Source: Narthecium ossifragum
Taxonomy: Eukaryota; Streptophyta; Magnoliopsida; Dioscoreales; Nartheciaceae
Direction of reading: 5' to 3'
NCBI GenBank assembly: GCA_963920575.1
Contig: OY986974.1
Location: 4,844,729-4,908,728, forward strand
DNA: 64,000 nt
Below the pieces are notes generated by a model. That model did no database searches. It had not been told where the DNA came from and saw only the letters and a list, made by a program, of their open reading frames with translations. Both the position numbers and the translations under genes were made by a program. How positions within the stretch are numbered: position 1 is the stretch's first letter; each line of letters opens with the position of its first letter. Of the stretch, positions 1-13,110 are shown one piece after another.

Positions 1-3000
1 TATGCAATAAGGATTGAAGAGTAATACGTGATCTCATGGAAAACTAGAATTTAGACGGTAACTTACAGCTGAAAATGAGGCTCCATAATATGGATAAGCT
101 GCTGCCATGAATCTCTCATACTCATTATGCCTGAAAGGTCTAACTGGAATCTGTAGTAAAAAAACAAATTGAAGAGATTTGAGCACACGCCTCTGTGAAG
201 ACAGTATAACACAAAGAAACCACGTCACTAGTGTGAAAATGGCTATATTTTCCAAAATTAGAGGAAAACATTATTGTGGGGGATTCAACACCGATTGTGT
301 ACTAGTAAGGTGGTTGATTTGATGTCAGGTTAATGACGGCTCTGTCATCTGACATTCAGAGCAAAGGTGGGAGGCTTAAATCCTAGCTGAGACTTCTATC
401 AAATCAGAGAAATCAACCTCGGTTCAATGCCTGCTTTAGTTCACTTTGCAAGGTTGTGAACACAGAAAAAGAAAAATAGCAAATAGACAAAACAACCAAG
501 TCTGCTGAGAAAAATAATAATTTAGAGAGCACAAAATTTGTATTCCAGTGCAACGGTATTAGACCCAAAAGGCAAATTATTTGCAATAGAGAATCCTGAT
601 CCTTGTATAAAATATTAAAAAGATCATAAAATGCATCATGCATCAACTGAAATTCTCTCTAATGGCTATCCCAGAACAAATTCTTCTGGTAAATGACTTG
701 TCAGCTTATGAATGATTAACATGAAAAAAAAATTCCAAATCACAAAATTCTTCATATACTTTGGCATTCCCTCAAAAGTTTTATCTTCTATATAAAGATC
801 TTGTGTTTACTCCATCCAGTCAATATCTGCCAGAGTCTACATCGGTCACGTGCTCAATTAACACTGTGCGTCATGAGTTTGTTTTTAGATATGGGTTGAA
901 ACAATCAACAGGCATATTCGATAATTAGACTTTTGAATCATAATAATTATACATCACGTATGCATGTTTGATGACGATAAGGCGATACATATGACATTGC
1001 CATACTTAAGTTAGGGATGAGGTAAACTTCACGGTGCAAAATATCAGCTGACGCAAGAGCAAAGGAAATGAATCAAAATAGCTCCTCCGAAGTTCTGAGA
1101 TGAAAATGAGTTCAAAGTAATACATCACTGATTGTAGTAGCACATTTCACTGATCATGAAATGGTCTATGTGATAATGATGAGGCTATTGGAATTGTGGT
1201 GGCTAAGATGGTGCTTCTAAATCTGGTTGCGGTTATTACATTGCAGAGGTTGAGATGAAGCAATTGATATCAAAAGATAATTCTCGCAGTTCCACCGTTT
1301 TCATATGGACCAACACATCGATTTTAACAGGATAATTCTTTTTAGGCTTTGTTAAAATATCTTAAACACCTTCAACAGTAATCATGGAAGAGGTAAGCCA
1401 CATATGTCATGCTACTAAACTAACCTTCGTTCTTAAATGACATTATTGGCTGAACTTTGTCACCAAGATATACTCAGTTGTCCAGTGAAGTTGAAGCAAA
1501 TACGAAAAAAGGATTGAAAAGGCTCTATGAAAGGCTATCATTTTGCTGTCAACCTTTGCAGAATCAATGCGAAATATCTTGAATAAGATATAGCAGTTCA
1601 GTTACACGGGAAAATGGTTGACAAAAGAAAGCAATTCTCCATATAAAGGAGATATATAAAACCATGTTTCAATTCTAGTTTAAGCACTCTATCAACATTT
1701 ATAAAGGACATTCACATAAATAGTTTCATCTGGTAGTTCTTTGGATTTACAAGTAATAAAATTCTAGTTGGACAATGCGAAATATTTTGAACAAGATGAC
1801 ACAGTTCAATTGAACGTGCTCTATCAACACTTAATAAATGGCATTCAGATATAGTTCCATTTAATATTTTTCGCATGTTACTTGTAGTCAAATTCTAGCT
1901 GAATTGCTCTATCAGCATTTGTTACTGTTATAATCAAAACATACAGACACAACTCACCTGCTTTGAGAGAGAGGCTTGTGTATCCAAGCCTTTGGTATTC
2001 CACCTTAAATTAAAATACACCATAAACATCAGGAACCTTGAATGATGTTGAATATAGGCCCTGCATAGGGTACCATAAAGTTGAAGCAATCAAATATGGC
2101 TGGAAGTGCTCAATCGCAAAATATGGATTAGCATAAATTTGATAACATACCTTTTGGTCAGAAGATAAGGTCTTCAAGATGTAGGGACTCATCATGTAGA
2201 GCTGAAGTTGCACATCATTTGCTATATATTTTTCCCAGCTTGACCCAGACCACTCATATATCTGAACAGAATATTCCTTCAAACAGATTCTATGTGAAAG
2301 AAACCCAAGAAACAGAATCATTTCTTTTCCTACTTAGGAAATTATACTGTGCACCACTATTTCACCAGAAGCACTTACCAGATCATCGTTCATGCGATAC
2401 ATAGCAGGTTCACTTATTTCTCCAACTTTGTGATGGTGCACATTTACAGCCTATAGACCAATTGATGACAACAGCAAAGTCAAATAAAATATATTCTGTT
2501 GCGACCTATCTACACAAATGATAATGGAACAAATTTCTCCATGACATACTGCTACTTAGGGACAAACAAGAAAGACAGTGTTTCAGGTGGAATGCTATTG
2601 CTGCACCTTGAGGTGACCACCCTCGTGGAAGACCCATTTGCTGATTTCAGTCACAAACTGCTCATTTCCAGACTTCTCATATCTGCAGCATAAATGCACA
2701 TTTGTCGCATCAGTACTATAGTTACAGGCTTACAGCCCCTAAGTTCAACAGGATTCTCATCTAATTTAAGTAAAAAGGTGCTACGATCATTAGAATTTCA
2801 TGTTTATCCTAGTTCCACATGCAGGAATAAATTTAGAAAGGAAGTATTGCATAAAACAGGACTGATTCCATGTGAATATGGAGATTACATAAGCCAATGT
2901 AGTCAAGATGTAAGGGATATTTTAAGCCATTTAAACAGAAACATCTCAGCCACAGTCGGTAAGAAACTAGTATGAGCCTGGTTTCAGCCCATTATCATCG

Positions 3001-3297
3001 CTTTTGTCCTGTTGCGGAGTTTCGAACCTTTTGTGCCGACACAGCAAAAAACAGGACCACTGGACCAGCCAACCTATATTTGGATCAGAATCAGATTCAG
3101 GTTAATTTCTCTATCAATCGATGTACAGTTTGGGTCCAACCCATTTAAAGTTAAATACCCCAACCCCATTGCTTACTCCTTCCTCTATAAAACAATTAAA
3201 GGGCGACCAGCAAGCACTGGGCAGCGGGAGCATGTAAATTTAATTTCATTGTCAACTAGTATTCTTCTTCTCAATTTTTCTTTTTGACAAGGTGCCA

Positions 3298-3381
3298 CTG
3301 CAGCTGTTGTTGCTGTGGTCACAGCTGACACTGGCAGCGCTGCAGCTGTTGTTGCTGTGGTCACAGCTGACACTGGCAGCG
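3298..3381. repeat. Two tandem copies of a 42-base unit in an OST48 intron
   Basis: The GC-rich units at 3298-3339 and 3340-3381 are essentially identical and sit in AT-rich intron sequence between the exons ending at 4108 and starting at 2682. Each begins CTGCAGCTGTTG and ends CACTGGCAGCG. No function is apparent. Confidence 0.85.
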
Positions 3382-6376
3382 GCTGCAGTGTCAAAACCAT
3401 CATTTGCAATCTGAAGAAGAAGAAAGCACAGAAAAGTTCCTTTCGTTGGTGACCAAGACAAAACTGATAAGAAGTTTTTGAATCTTGCATAAATACATAG
3501 CATCACACATACCAACGTTAAAATAAAAAATAGAGTTATGAAGCAAGTCAGCAACATATTCATCATTGCACCAAGATTTGGGGACAAATTATGAAGCAAC
3601 AACGTTTTACTGCATACCCTCAGGTAAACTAAGGCTCAGCCAGTTGATGATAAACAGCTAAGCTACTATGCAGTCCGACCATTTCCATGTCCCAACATCT
3701 GACCTCATTAGGCAAGACCGATTTTTGCGTGATCTTTGACTCTCAGATCACCATAAGCATCAGAAAATTCCACAAACAAATGCAAAGACAAGGTTAAATC
3801 TTAAAAATATATTTTCATCTCAAAGTGCATAAAGTCTCAGGTAGCTTTTTCCCTATCATGCAAGCAATGATGGCCAAGAGAAATGCATTGTTTTTTTTTT
3901 CTTCTTGTAATAAGATAGTTGTTTGAGAGGTTTAACTTAGCTGTTCCTGAACTACTATGTATTAAAAGTGAAAGTCATCAATAGACAGGGATCTGAGATT
4001 TGTTAGAAAAGATGAGTTTAAAGAACCTCTAGAGTCATTGATTGGCACAATGTCAAAAAACCATGTGCTTGAATTATCATGCACAAAAGGGTGTGCAAAG
4101 GACTCACTTCGTGGAGCTACTGGACTTGACACCAGATTTCAGAAATCTGAATAGCAACAAACTCCAACTTAGTGACATCGCATGTAGGAGATAGAGTACC
4201 TTTAAACAGTAAACATTGTATCTCACTGATTGCTGAACAGAACCAAAGAGCCAGAAAAAATGATCCGGACTTTATTTCTTGCCTGCAGAATAAGATCCTT
4301 AGTGAAAATTGATTATATATAGAATTCCCTTGAATACAAAACCTGCCATAGCGATGCAACATATCGAACTAAAAAACTACAAGTAACAAATAAGATATTA
4401 AAATTGAGTAGTGGAAGATATACAGATCCACCTAAAATATTATTGCTTATATATTTAAGGCTTTACAGATAGGTGCGATCTATCAAGGTTCCTGATTCTT
4501 CTGTGACAACATCAGACCACCTTAGCCCTTAAAAACATAGTGTGAAAAGATGCGTTGGAGCAAGACAAGAGAGAACCATGCAAGAGGTAGATGGCCACCA
4601 TCAATGAACTAGCAGAGAAAACAGAGGCTGCAATCATAATACCTGTACAACAGAAACTAGTGATATTGTTGAACCCATGAGAGTAGGAGGCATTGACAAT
4701 TTGGTTTTAGGATCAGCCGAATAAGCAGTTGAAGAGGCAGAGAGAACCTTCAAAGCCTGCAAAATTATACATATTTTTTTGAGCATGTCAATTGAGGTGT
4801 GTTATAAAACAAGTTGATCATACCAAGCTACCAGCAGCATTTGGTGCGTGAGCCATGCCTCGAAAGAGTACAGGAGCCTGCACATTGTATTTACCGAATT
4901 ACAAGTCATGGAACAATGCATGATACACGATAGCATATTCTCAAAAAAAGGGAGTAACAGAATTATGGCCATTATGTTGGTCCAATGGTTTAAGGATAAA
5001 AACTGTTTTAATTGCTCATGAATAGTAACTCGTGCTTGTCCAAAACATGTTAAAAGGCACACATAAAAGGAACATCCTGAATACAAAACAACAAAGCATC
5101 TCTGACTAGTGTTGCACATACATCGCAAGATGCCCTACAAACACATTATACTCCTTGCATGCTTTGCGTTACATGGTTCAACGAAAGCAAGGTGCTTGGA
5201 ATCATAATCCAAATCTCCTCTCCTAGACTATTTAGGTAAATGACAAGACATAATGACGAAAGACAAGTATCTTCTAGACCATGACACATGATAAGAAATT
5301 AAATAAATATTATTAAAAAAAACGGTAAAATCTTCCACATTTTGTTCATAGGACAATGCTATCCAAATTCTAACTCTCCATAGTGCTTCATCTCACAATG
5401 CTATTAGTACTATCATAGAATTTGTTGCCGCCCTAGACAAAAGCCTCTATGCTTGAGAGAGCTTTGAGATCATATTTACCATGGTGCAATATAAAGCACT
5501 TTACTCATAGACCTTCGGAAAATCAGATGAAGGATATTATTACTTTTACCTATGTTGAATAGCTCCGCATATTTTAGAATCAAGTATGTGCGAAACAATT
5601 GATCTCCCTCTAACCACTATTACAAACCAACAGGCCTGTACTTCAAACTGATGCTTATGAGGCCTCAATAATAATATAAAAAGGCCATAAAAGCCCTTAG
5701 TGGAGTGTTATGTAGTATCATCGTGGAGGATTTTCTTCTCCACGTATGTATGTGCTAAGGATTTTCCTCTCCACATATGCATGTGCTAACGGCAATACTT
5801 GTTCTATTAACGGGCTTTCCAGAACCTTTTTTCATTAAATTATCTTTCTATCCCTCAAGCTCTTCTCTTATTCCTCAACACAGGAAGACTCGTTTTCTTT
5901 CCTTGTTTCCTTCATCCCATGAGTGAGATCAATGAGAGGTCTCGTCCAGCCATGCCAATGATGGGACTGGGCCATTGAATTGTATCACGGAGGCCGTGCG
6001 ACGATATCCCCTGACAAGAGGGCGTCGTCAACCTTTGGGTTGTGACCAAAGAGATAGAGATCATACAAAAAGTCGCAATGATCACAGTGATAAGGAGAAT
6101 TAGAGAATTATTAGGTCTTTAGTTTGTACTCATTTGTAGAATGAAATAATCAAAAGGAGAAGAATAACTCTGGCTTGAGAGACTTCCTTGGCATTGGCCA
6201 AATGGTTAAAGATATCCCATCGTGCCAGGAAGAAAAATAGGGAAGGGGCTAGAAAAAAAGGGAAGAAAAATCTCTCTTTTCTAGACCTAGCCAAGGCAGA
6301 GTGATGTGCATGAGAAGTCTAACATGACTAAGGCATCGAGCTGTGCCTTGGAGGTAGTGCGAGGAGATCCAACCTA

Positions 6377-6718
6377 TTTATCTAAAATCAGTGAGAAAAA
6401 TTGCTGCCTCATTTCATGGTCATATACTTGTATGAACTAACTAGAATCCAACAGTGACCTTCTCTTTGAATTTAAACTCTCAATCCTACGGTCCCTCCCT
6501 TTAGCCTAGCTACTGAACTTGACATTTAACACATCAATGGTACTTTCTTCTTCTTTTATCTAAAATCAGTGACAAAAACTGCTGCCTCATTTCACGGTCA
6601 TATACTCATATGCACGAACTAGAATCCGACAGCGACCTTCTATTTAAAATTAAACTCTCGATCCTAGGGTCCCTCCCTTTAGCCTAGCTACTAAACTTGA
6701 CACTTAGCGCATCAATAT
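6377..6718. repeat. Diverged tandem duplication with a 178-base period in an OST48 intron
   Basis: The first copy starts at 6377 and the second at 6555, both with TTTATCTAAAATCAGTGA. They share blocks such as GCTGCCTCATTTCA and GGTCCCTCCCTTTAGCC, with scattered substitutions. The duplication lies in the long intron between the exons at 6802 and 4877, which also holds foreign-looking sequence at about 5690-6360. Confidence 0.75.
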
Positions 6719-7532
6719 GCTATGTTACTTGTTGGAAGCCCTTAGCAATCAAATTTTAAGAGGCATAAGTTCAAACAGAATGAAAAGCATCAGTATCTCA
6801 CCTGGATCCTTTTATCACCCAAAAATTCCTTCGCCTCTATGAAATCATCACTAGCAATCAAAGTATGATCCACTTACGACTCAGAGACCACATAACTAGT
6901 GTGATCAATGACCACTGCATCAGAAAATTAAAGAAGAAAAAGTACCTCAACATCCTTAAAATGGGACATTAAGGAAAATGGAAGAAGATTTTGTTAACAG
7001 AAGCTCGAACTAGCCTCGTCGAAATCAACACCGTACTCCGCAGCGATCTCGCGGATGAAATCCGACGCCGATGTATCCGCCGCCAGGATCAGGTCGCGCC
7101 CCGAGTCGACGAAATCCAACAATGCCGCCAGATCCAACGATCCTCCAAAACCTAAAAGATCATCCCAGAGGAGTTCAATATGCCAGAGATGAAGGAAGAT
7201 AGAAAAGATCTCGAAAGCATCTGGGTTTCCTCACGGCGGGCAGACGGACAGAAGAGAAGGCCGCCGTAAATGTACTGGCCATAGCACTGGAGTGCGAGCC
7301 TGGGGTCATCCCCGAGCCTAAAATCGAGATCAAAACCACGCGAGCGGAGAGAGTCGAAGAAGAGGGAGTGAGAAAAGCGCAGGTTGAGGTCATCCACCAG
7401 CACCAGCAGCCGCTTGCCGCCGGGGCCGCCGGATTCCAGGTCTCCTGGTGTGGCGGACGCGGCGGACGCGGCTCCGGCGAGGAGCGTTGCAAGGAGGAGT
7501 AGGAGGAGAACGCCTCGCCGGAGCTCAGCCAT

Positions 7533-8428
7533 GGCAGCGGTGGCGGCGGAGTCAAGTGCGAGGTCTTCGAGGTCGAGCTGAGAGGCGCGCGTTTGACTAT
7601 GGGAGAGAGGAGTGGTTACACGTTTGACTATGGGAGAGGGAGTGTGAGAGCGGGCCACGACTCCCTTCGTCGTGTTTATTAGGCATTTAAGCGGGCGTGA
7701 GAGTCGTCTCTCGCCAGCTCTCCCTGAGGAATCATGTTTTCTTTCCCTCTTATTTTGTTAATGCAAGTTAGATTACTAAATACATATCCTTTTCATAGTC
7801 ATAAGATCTAAAACGATGAGATAATATAATAAGGGTATATTAGGAACTTCAATATCATTCATGAACTTTTCCATCTTAATTTGGACAAATCAAACACAAG
7901 CAATGTCTTTCCCCCTCCCATGATCATACCAAGCATTGACGAGGGCAATCTCATTCCTCTTCACTCCTCTTCCTCTGCCAATCCATCTTTGTTGCTCAAA
8001 AATTGTACCCGAGATGGACATGTGGTCACCAGACACGTGAGGTGTGTCAACCGTAATGCAGGATTATCAAAAGGGTGTATGGATTCAGTCGTGTCTCAAT
8101 TAAAAGGACTTTTCAAAGGAACTTAAGCCTAAATGGAAAATAGATCTTTTGGGTTTTTTGGTAATGGGATTGCTAATGACAAGAGATACTAATCTTAGAG
8201 ACAAATTACTCTACTCATGGGGTTGATTTGAACTACGCCTAGAGTGTATTGATCTACTCCTACGAGTGACTATATTACTCCTAGAGTAATTGCTACTCCT
8301 AGAGTTACCGTGCTGCTCTTAGGTAGAAGAGAAAGCAATTAAAATAGAACAAGAAAGTTAACTACTTACTTCCATTGAAACAACAATTAATCGATTACAT
8401 CTTCGACGAAGGTTGCTACGAGCGCCAG
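7533..8428. other. Upstream region of the OST48 copy; no gene recognised
   Basis: GC-rich 5' leader just upstream of the OST48 start codon, passing into AT-rich sequence after about 7740. A short run of repeats of the form ACTCCTAGAGT occurs around 8240-8310. The 81-codon open frame at 7881-8126 matches nothing I recognise. Confidence 0.5.
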
Positions 8429-10437
8429 TGTCGCGCCTTGACCCGCGAAAGCCCAACCGGGCCGGGCGACGCGAACCGGAACCTAACTAAATGCGGAAAT
8501 AATGGCGAGGGGTTCCCCCAACTTATTGATTTCACTAAACAATTCATAAGCACCCCTGAATATTACAATAATTTCAAACCTCAAAAGATATAATATAATA
8601 TTCAAAAACTTCAAAGGGGTTACAACAATTTATACATCATACTCCCATAGGAGGCTAACTATAACAAAAGTGTAGAAAGTGATCACCGATCCTCAGAACC
8701 CGCCAGACACCGCCGCGCCACCAAACACCTGCCCGATAGGGCCTACTGAAGAACAGCTGGCGTCTGCACCTGCAAAACGCAGCCCGGGTAGGAGTGAGCA
8801 TAAGCTCAGTAGGGTTCTACACTACGTCACACAGAAGGAAGGGGGAAAGCAACAGTGTCGCCCTCAAGTAAGACTTGGGTGTACACAGGGGCCCCATAAC
8901 CCCACCACGTGTCCCTGAAGCCCACGATCATGGTCTTCCAGCCGAGCTGGTCACATGTCTGGTCACACTCAGAAGCAGGAAACAACACTGCTGGCCCACT
9001 AGCAGGGAACGGCACTGCAGGCGGGAGATGGCACCGCTAAGTAGTACACAGGGGCCCCATAACCCCACCACGGTACTACCAACCGCTGCCAGCCGATCCG
9101 CAGCGGGTCCCGGCATTACGACGGTACCACGACCGTCAACCGCGGACTCCTACAACGGGAAGCAACCCCCGAAAATTTCGATGAACAGTAAAAATATAAT
9201 ATTATAATCCGAGATTATAATATTATATTCAAAACACCAAAACATTCTCTACAAGCAGCTAGTTGACCCCATCGATCCGACATCCAAACGACGTCGGATT
9301 TAAGATCCAAATTAGGCTCCAGTAGATCTACATGCATGGATCAACATATCCAAAATCCCGAATCATCCAACGGCTAGATTAACGGAAAAACATTAATCAA
9401 AACCGCTAATCAAACTAACTTACCAATTAATTGCTGCAACGCAGCCCTCCCGTAATAAATTCATAACAAATCGTAAACAAATCGTAAAAATGCGAAATAA
9501 ACTGGAATGGAAAGTTAACGCAGAGATCTACAACTGTTATGTTCATCAAAACCTAAGATCATGCACGTACAAGCCGAAAACCTCGCCGCAAGCCGGCTGT
9601 TCTTCAAGAACATCAAAAACCGGAAAATTCGAGATTAAACATGCATAAATCCTACTAAAATCTCAACCAACGTTCATGAAACTTAAACTAGAAATTATAA
9701 TAAGCAACATGCATCCAACAACATAATTTTATCAAGATCTAACGGCTAGCTTAAGAGAAACCCATTAAACACTCTCGTAGGTAGAAAACCTACCGAGACC
9801 GCTAATTCCTTGGTTGATTGCTCGCTAACCAGCTGCTAACCAAGCTCCAACCCACGTCAGTGATCGTCCTCACGTCACCACGATTCCAACGAGCCTTCAA
9901 GCTCCCAAAATGGTGGTCAGAGGAGGGAGAACGACAAAGAGCAAGGGGGCTGCCCGGAGAAAACAGAGGAAGCAGGGCTCCGCGGGAAAGAAGAGAAAAG
10001 AAGGAAGAAGAAGAGAAGGAAGAAGAGAAGGAGAAAGAAGGGGAAGGTCGGGGAAGGTCGGGGAAGGTGGGGAAAAATGGAAGGAGAGGTCCTCTCCTCT
10101 GACAACGGAGAGTGACGGCCATGCCGGCCGTCCTCGCCGCTCAACTGCCCAACTGCACTGCTCACGAGTCCGATCGATCGCTCCTAGGAGCGATCGATCG
10201 CTCAAGGGCCATAAGCTGCCCAAAAGCAAGCTTCAGCGCACCCGAGCTGGGATCTTCCGATCCCGGGTCTACCTAACCATTCTAATCAAGCACTAACACA
10301 AACAAGGTCAGTGTGTGCACACGCGGGTGTGAGACAAACCAACAATGCGTAATTTACCAAATTGCCCTTGTGGTCCACAACGAGCCACGGGCCCGACCCA
10401 GGCGGTCGACCCAGGAATAGAGGGACAGGTCCTCACA
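8429..10437 (+). mobile_element. LTR-like element (family A), probable solo LTR of about 2 kb
   Basis: Begins TGTCGCGCC at 8429 and ends GGTCCTCACA at 10437, giving TG...CA termini. The flanking five bases are gccag (8424-8428) and accag (10438-10442), a near-matching target duplication with one difference. The first 70 bases match the start of the element at 55002 and, inverted, the sequence ending at 63968. The 3' ends of the first two also match (AGAGGGAC[A/G]GGTCCTCACA). Inside are duplicated blocks with ACAGGGGCCCCATAACCCCAC (8886 and 9049). I see no polyprotein, so solo LTR is the simplest reading; orientation is arbitrary. Confidence 0.6.
10171..10200. repeat. Perfect 30-base palindrome inside family A element
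   Basis: The 30 bases equal their own reverse complement: CGATCGATCG flanks each side of CTCCTAGGAG. The position near the element's 3' end matches where the related element at 55002 carries its GATCGATC hairpin array. Confidence 0.95.
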
Positions 10438-11435
10438 ACCAGCTAGTAGAAAAATACAGTGGCTAAAGCTAGAGCAGTATTAGTAATGAAAAGTCTGGTT
10501 TCAGTCGCGGGCCCTTTTTTCATGTCTTCAAAGCTTTTATATTTCTGCTTGCCGCCTCCACGTGGCTGTCGTTCACCATAGCCCACGACTAACGACCATC
10601 GACTCTTCGTGGTTCCCATCGTGGGTCGGATCTTGCTGCAGTCCTGACACGTGGCTCCCCCGGGTAACCGTTCAGCTATTTTCTTGCTTCACTTCCTGCA
10701 CTTCCGTTTTAGGAGGTTAGTTCAGTAGATTGTTGGGTTACTGTTATCCAGGTGTAGCACTGATGGTCGGGATTCATTATTGCTTCGACCTCGAGCTTGC
10801 CCAATTTCTGGATCAGGGCTTCATATGACGCCTCGACGTCGCAGTAGCCTATTCCTTCGACCTCGAGAGTCTCGACCTCGAGGTAGCTTAGTGTTTCAAC
10901 CTCGAAGTTGCACAGTTCTCAGACTCGAGACTTCATACGTTGCTTCGACTTCGGGGTTGTTTGACTCCAATATCAATGCTCTCTCAAAGTATCTCGACCT
11001 TGAGGTCGTTTGGGTTCAAGACTGACGCCGTCGGCTTTAGCACCTGTTTTATTTATGCCAGGGTCAAGTGATAGAGCAGCCTGATGCTTCGAATGTCGTA
11101 TTGTCATATCGCATTGTCATAAATGTGAAGGCGGCGTGATGATGGATTTTGAGCCCAAATGTCGAGTAGCATTTAATGCACGCTTACTCCCATTGACCGA
11201 CACTTCTTTTTTCGCGTGGGTTTGCATGCGACAGTTTCACTAGCCTCGCCACTAATTCGCCCACCTGTTGTACTCATAAGGTGTCGTAGGTATGATGATT
11301 ACAACTCGATGGATGGGTGCCATGTGTCTGTCTCGACGATGGATATCCATCAGCCGATACTGATAAGACTTGAAAAGTGCACAAATCACCCTTTTAGCGA
11401 GGTCTCGTTAGTCTCCGAGCAATGTTATTTTGATA
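10438..11435. other. Intergenic, with an array of TCGACCTCGAG motifs
   Basis: No gene recognised. Between about 10784 and 11010 the motif TTCGACCTCGAG, or close variants (CTCGACCTCGAGGTAG, TTCAACCTCGAAGTTG, CTCGACCTTGAGGTCG), recurs at irregular spacing and is often self-complementary. The open frames at 10780-11025 and 11216-11443 match no family I know. Confidence 0.5.
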
Positions 11436-11439
11436 GTCT

Positions 11440-13110
11440 ATGATGTATTTCAGGTTTAAGAGCCTTCAATGAAGATTAGATCATGTTTGGTGCTAAAACG
11501 AACAAATAAAGAACCTGTGAAGTCAAAGGAGCAAAGGTGGGCCATCTTTGAAAATTAAACTGTACCTGCTCAGAACGAACCAGATGATGTGTCATATATG
11601 GTTGGAAAGCTCTTGAAGTCTAGTTTCTGGAGAATTTTACGGTTCGTGATTCTGAGTTTCCTAGAGGAAGTTACGGCAATTTTAGTATCGATGGCGCAGT
11701 CTAAATGGCAGAACAGTAAATACGCTGGAAAGTCCGATCGATCCGACACCTAGAGTAGGATCGATCGGACTATGCAGAAACCTGACAGAACGCATATTTT
11801 TCAGAGGAACATAGTCAGATCGATTCCTCCATCCATCCTACTGAGTCCGATCGATCCGACACCTATAGTCCGATGTGTCGGATAGATCGGACTCGGGAAA
11901 AGCCAGAAATTGAAGATTTTGATACACCGGATCGATCCGACACCCCTGGAGGGATTGATCCTACCTTCGCAGTGAAGAAAATCAACGGTTCAGATCTAAT
12001 CCGAGTTAAAGGGTGATACATAGGCTATAAATATGCATCTTTTAGGGGTTTTTTGGGGGCTCTTCCTTGGCCTTTTGGCTGAGCCTTCTTGGTTCTTTTT
12101 CTTCCTTCTTTTACATAAGTTAGGTTAGATTTTTGGGGGAAGATCCATGGGTGGAGCGTGGCGACAACCTTCATCAACGGATCTCCTTTCTAAAAATGAG
12201 TAGTTAACTTTTTACCATGGGATTCTTATGATGTAACTAAGATTTCTATTATAGATTTCTTAGATCTAGGACTTGTATACATGATTGTTTGGCTTATATG
12301 GATTGATTTCTATTTCTTTTATACCATGGTGTCAATTTATTGCTGGATGTATGGATTGTTCTTGTTTGCACTTGATTCCGGAGCTTGTGTATGCTAGGGC
12401 TTGGATTGGATTCATCCAAATAAGAGGATCATGCTAGTCCCATGGTATCTCGGATGAAATCTTCTTCGTGGTTAGGGATTATATAGTGCTAGTCCCACTA
12501 TAGTAGTGCTAGTCCCACTACGTTCTATCCCTAATCCTTCGTACATCCTACCTTTGTAGATTTGGCCATCAAGATACTAAGCCATCTTGATCTTACACCT
12601 AAATCCATATCCGTACTACTACTTGCGATGAACTCATCCTGATAAGAGGGTTCATTAGCAGTGAACGTAACTAATCATTCGGTCACTGACAATTAGATAT
12701 TTGTTCTACCAACAAGGAATTCTAACCAGAACTTGTTGAGTGATAAGGAGAACTAGCCATTCACTTATCAACTATGAGAAAATCATTCATCGTGATTACA
12801 TGCCCTAATCTTAGAAAGACTTGGTAGAGTCCTGGTTATTGATTAAGAATTCCCTGGTATCTTTTTCTCGTATTTATCAATACTTAGTATAAAGTTAGTT
12901 TAATTCTAATTCTGAATCTTTTATCAACTTATTAGCAGGAATACTTAGCTTGAGTTTAGTAGTTTAATTACTTTCCTACGCATTCCCTGTGGATTCGACT
13001 CGGACTCACTGCTCACTACCCCTAAAGCAGTTAGTTAGTAGTTTGATTATAAATTTCTAATTTTGAGTAGACTTGTTAAGGAACGACACTTTTCAAATCG
13101 TATCAGATAC
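11440..13110 (+). mobile_element. Probable LTR-retroelement fragment with GATCGATC hairpins
   Basis: Noncoding. It contains hairpins built on CCGATCGATCC (11731-11744 with 11758-11771, and more to about 11960), a TATAAATA at about 12027, and an end region (12970-13110) with TTCCCTGTGGATTCGACTCGG. That last string resembles, inverted, the GAGTCGATCCAGAGGGAA at 13568 and fits plant LTR-element junctions. Boundaries and class are not resolved. Confidence 0.35.
11731..11771. repeat. Perfect 14-base-arm hairpin (AGTCCGATCGATCC)
   Basis: The left arm 11731-11744 pairs exactly with 11758-11771 across a 13-base loop. Imperfect further copies follow at about 11849-11893 and 11928-11965, so this is a small array of hairpins. 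Confidence 0.9.

Larger units (their letters stand above)
67..7532 (-). pseudogene. DDOST: Degraded OST48/DDOST (oligosaccharyltransferase 48 kDa subunit), 3' end outside window
   Basis: In its intact form this is the ER-membrane 48 kDa subunit of the oligosaccharyltransferase that N-glycosylates proteins. Exons I could place on the minus strand: 7532-7235 (ATG, Leu-rich signal peptide, [17 protein letters not shown]), 7151-7011, 6914-6802 (VIDHTSY, HTLIASDDF), 4877-4824 (APVLFRGMAHAP), 4756-4643, 4282-4227, 4146-4108, 2682-2607 ([14 protein letters not shown]), 2450-2379, 2276-2151 ([22 protein letters not shown]), 2060-1958 ([13 protein letters not shown]), 150-67 ([14 protein letters not shown]). 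Reading phases join across the exons, nearly all with GT..AG sites. The donor after 7011 (GTTCGA) is weak. The final transmembrane exon would lie beyond base 1. Three lesions: TAA in exon 3 near 6870, TAA replacing the Gln codon after VYGVF near 2012, and loss of two bases in a CT run near 1963 that shifts the frame before the exon at 150. An earlier in-frame ATG at 7658 exists, but 7532 directly precedes the signal peptide. Family identity is firm; the pseudogene call assumes the assembly is correct. Confidence 0.85.

Noticed and set aside
4108..4146. Apparent frameshift in OST48 between SGSLVLFSN and FLKSGVKSSS
   Set aside because: Resolved by a small intron: donor GTGAGA after 4227 and acceptor ATTCAG before 4146 restore the frame exactly.
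9910..10296. 128-codon open frame, plus several overlapping frames on both strands
   Set aside because: Arises from a purine-rich GGAAGAAG stretch within the family A element; low complexity and no domain.
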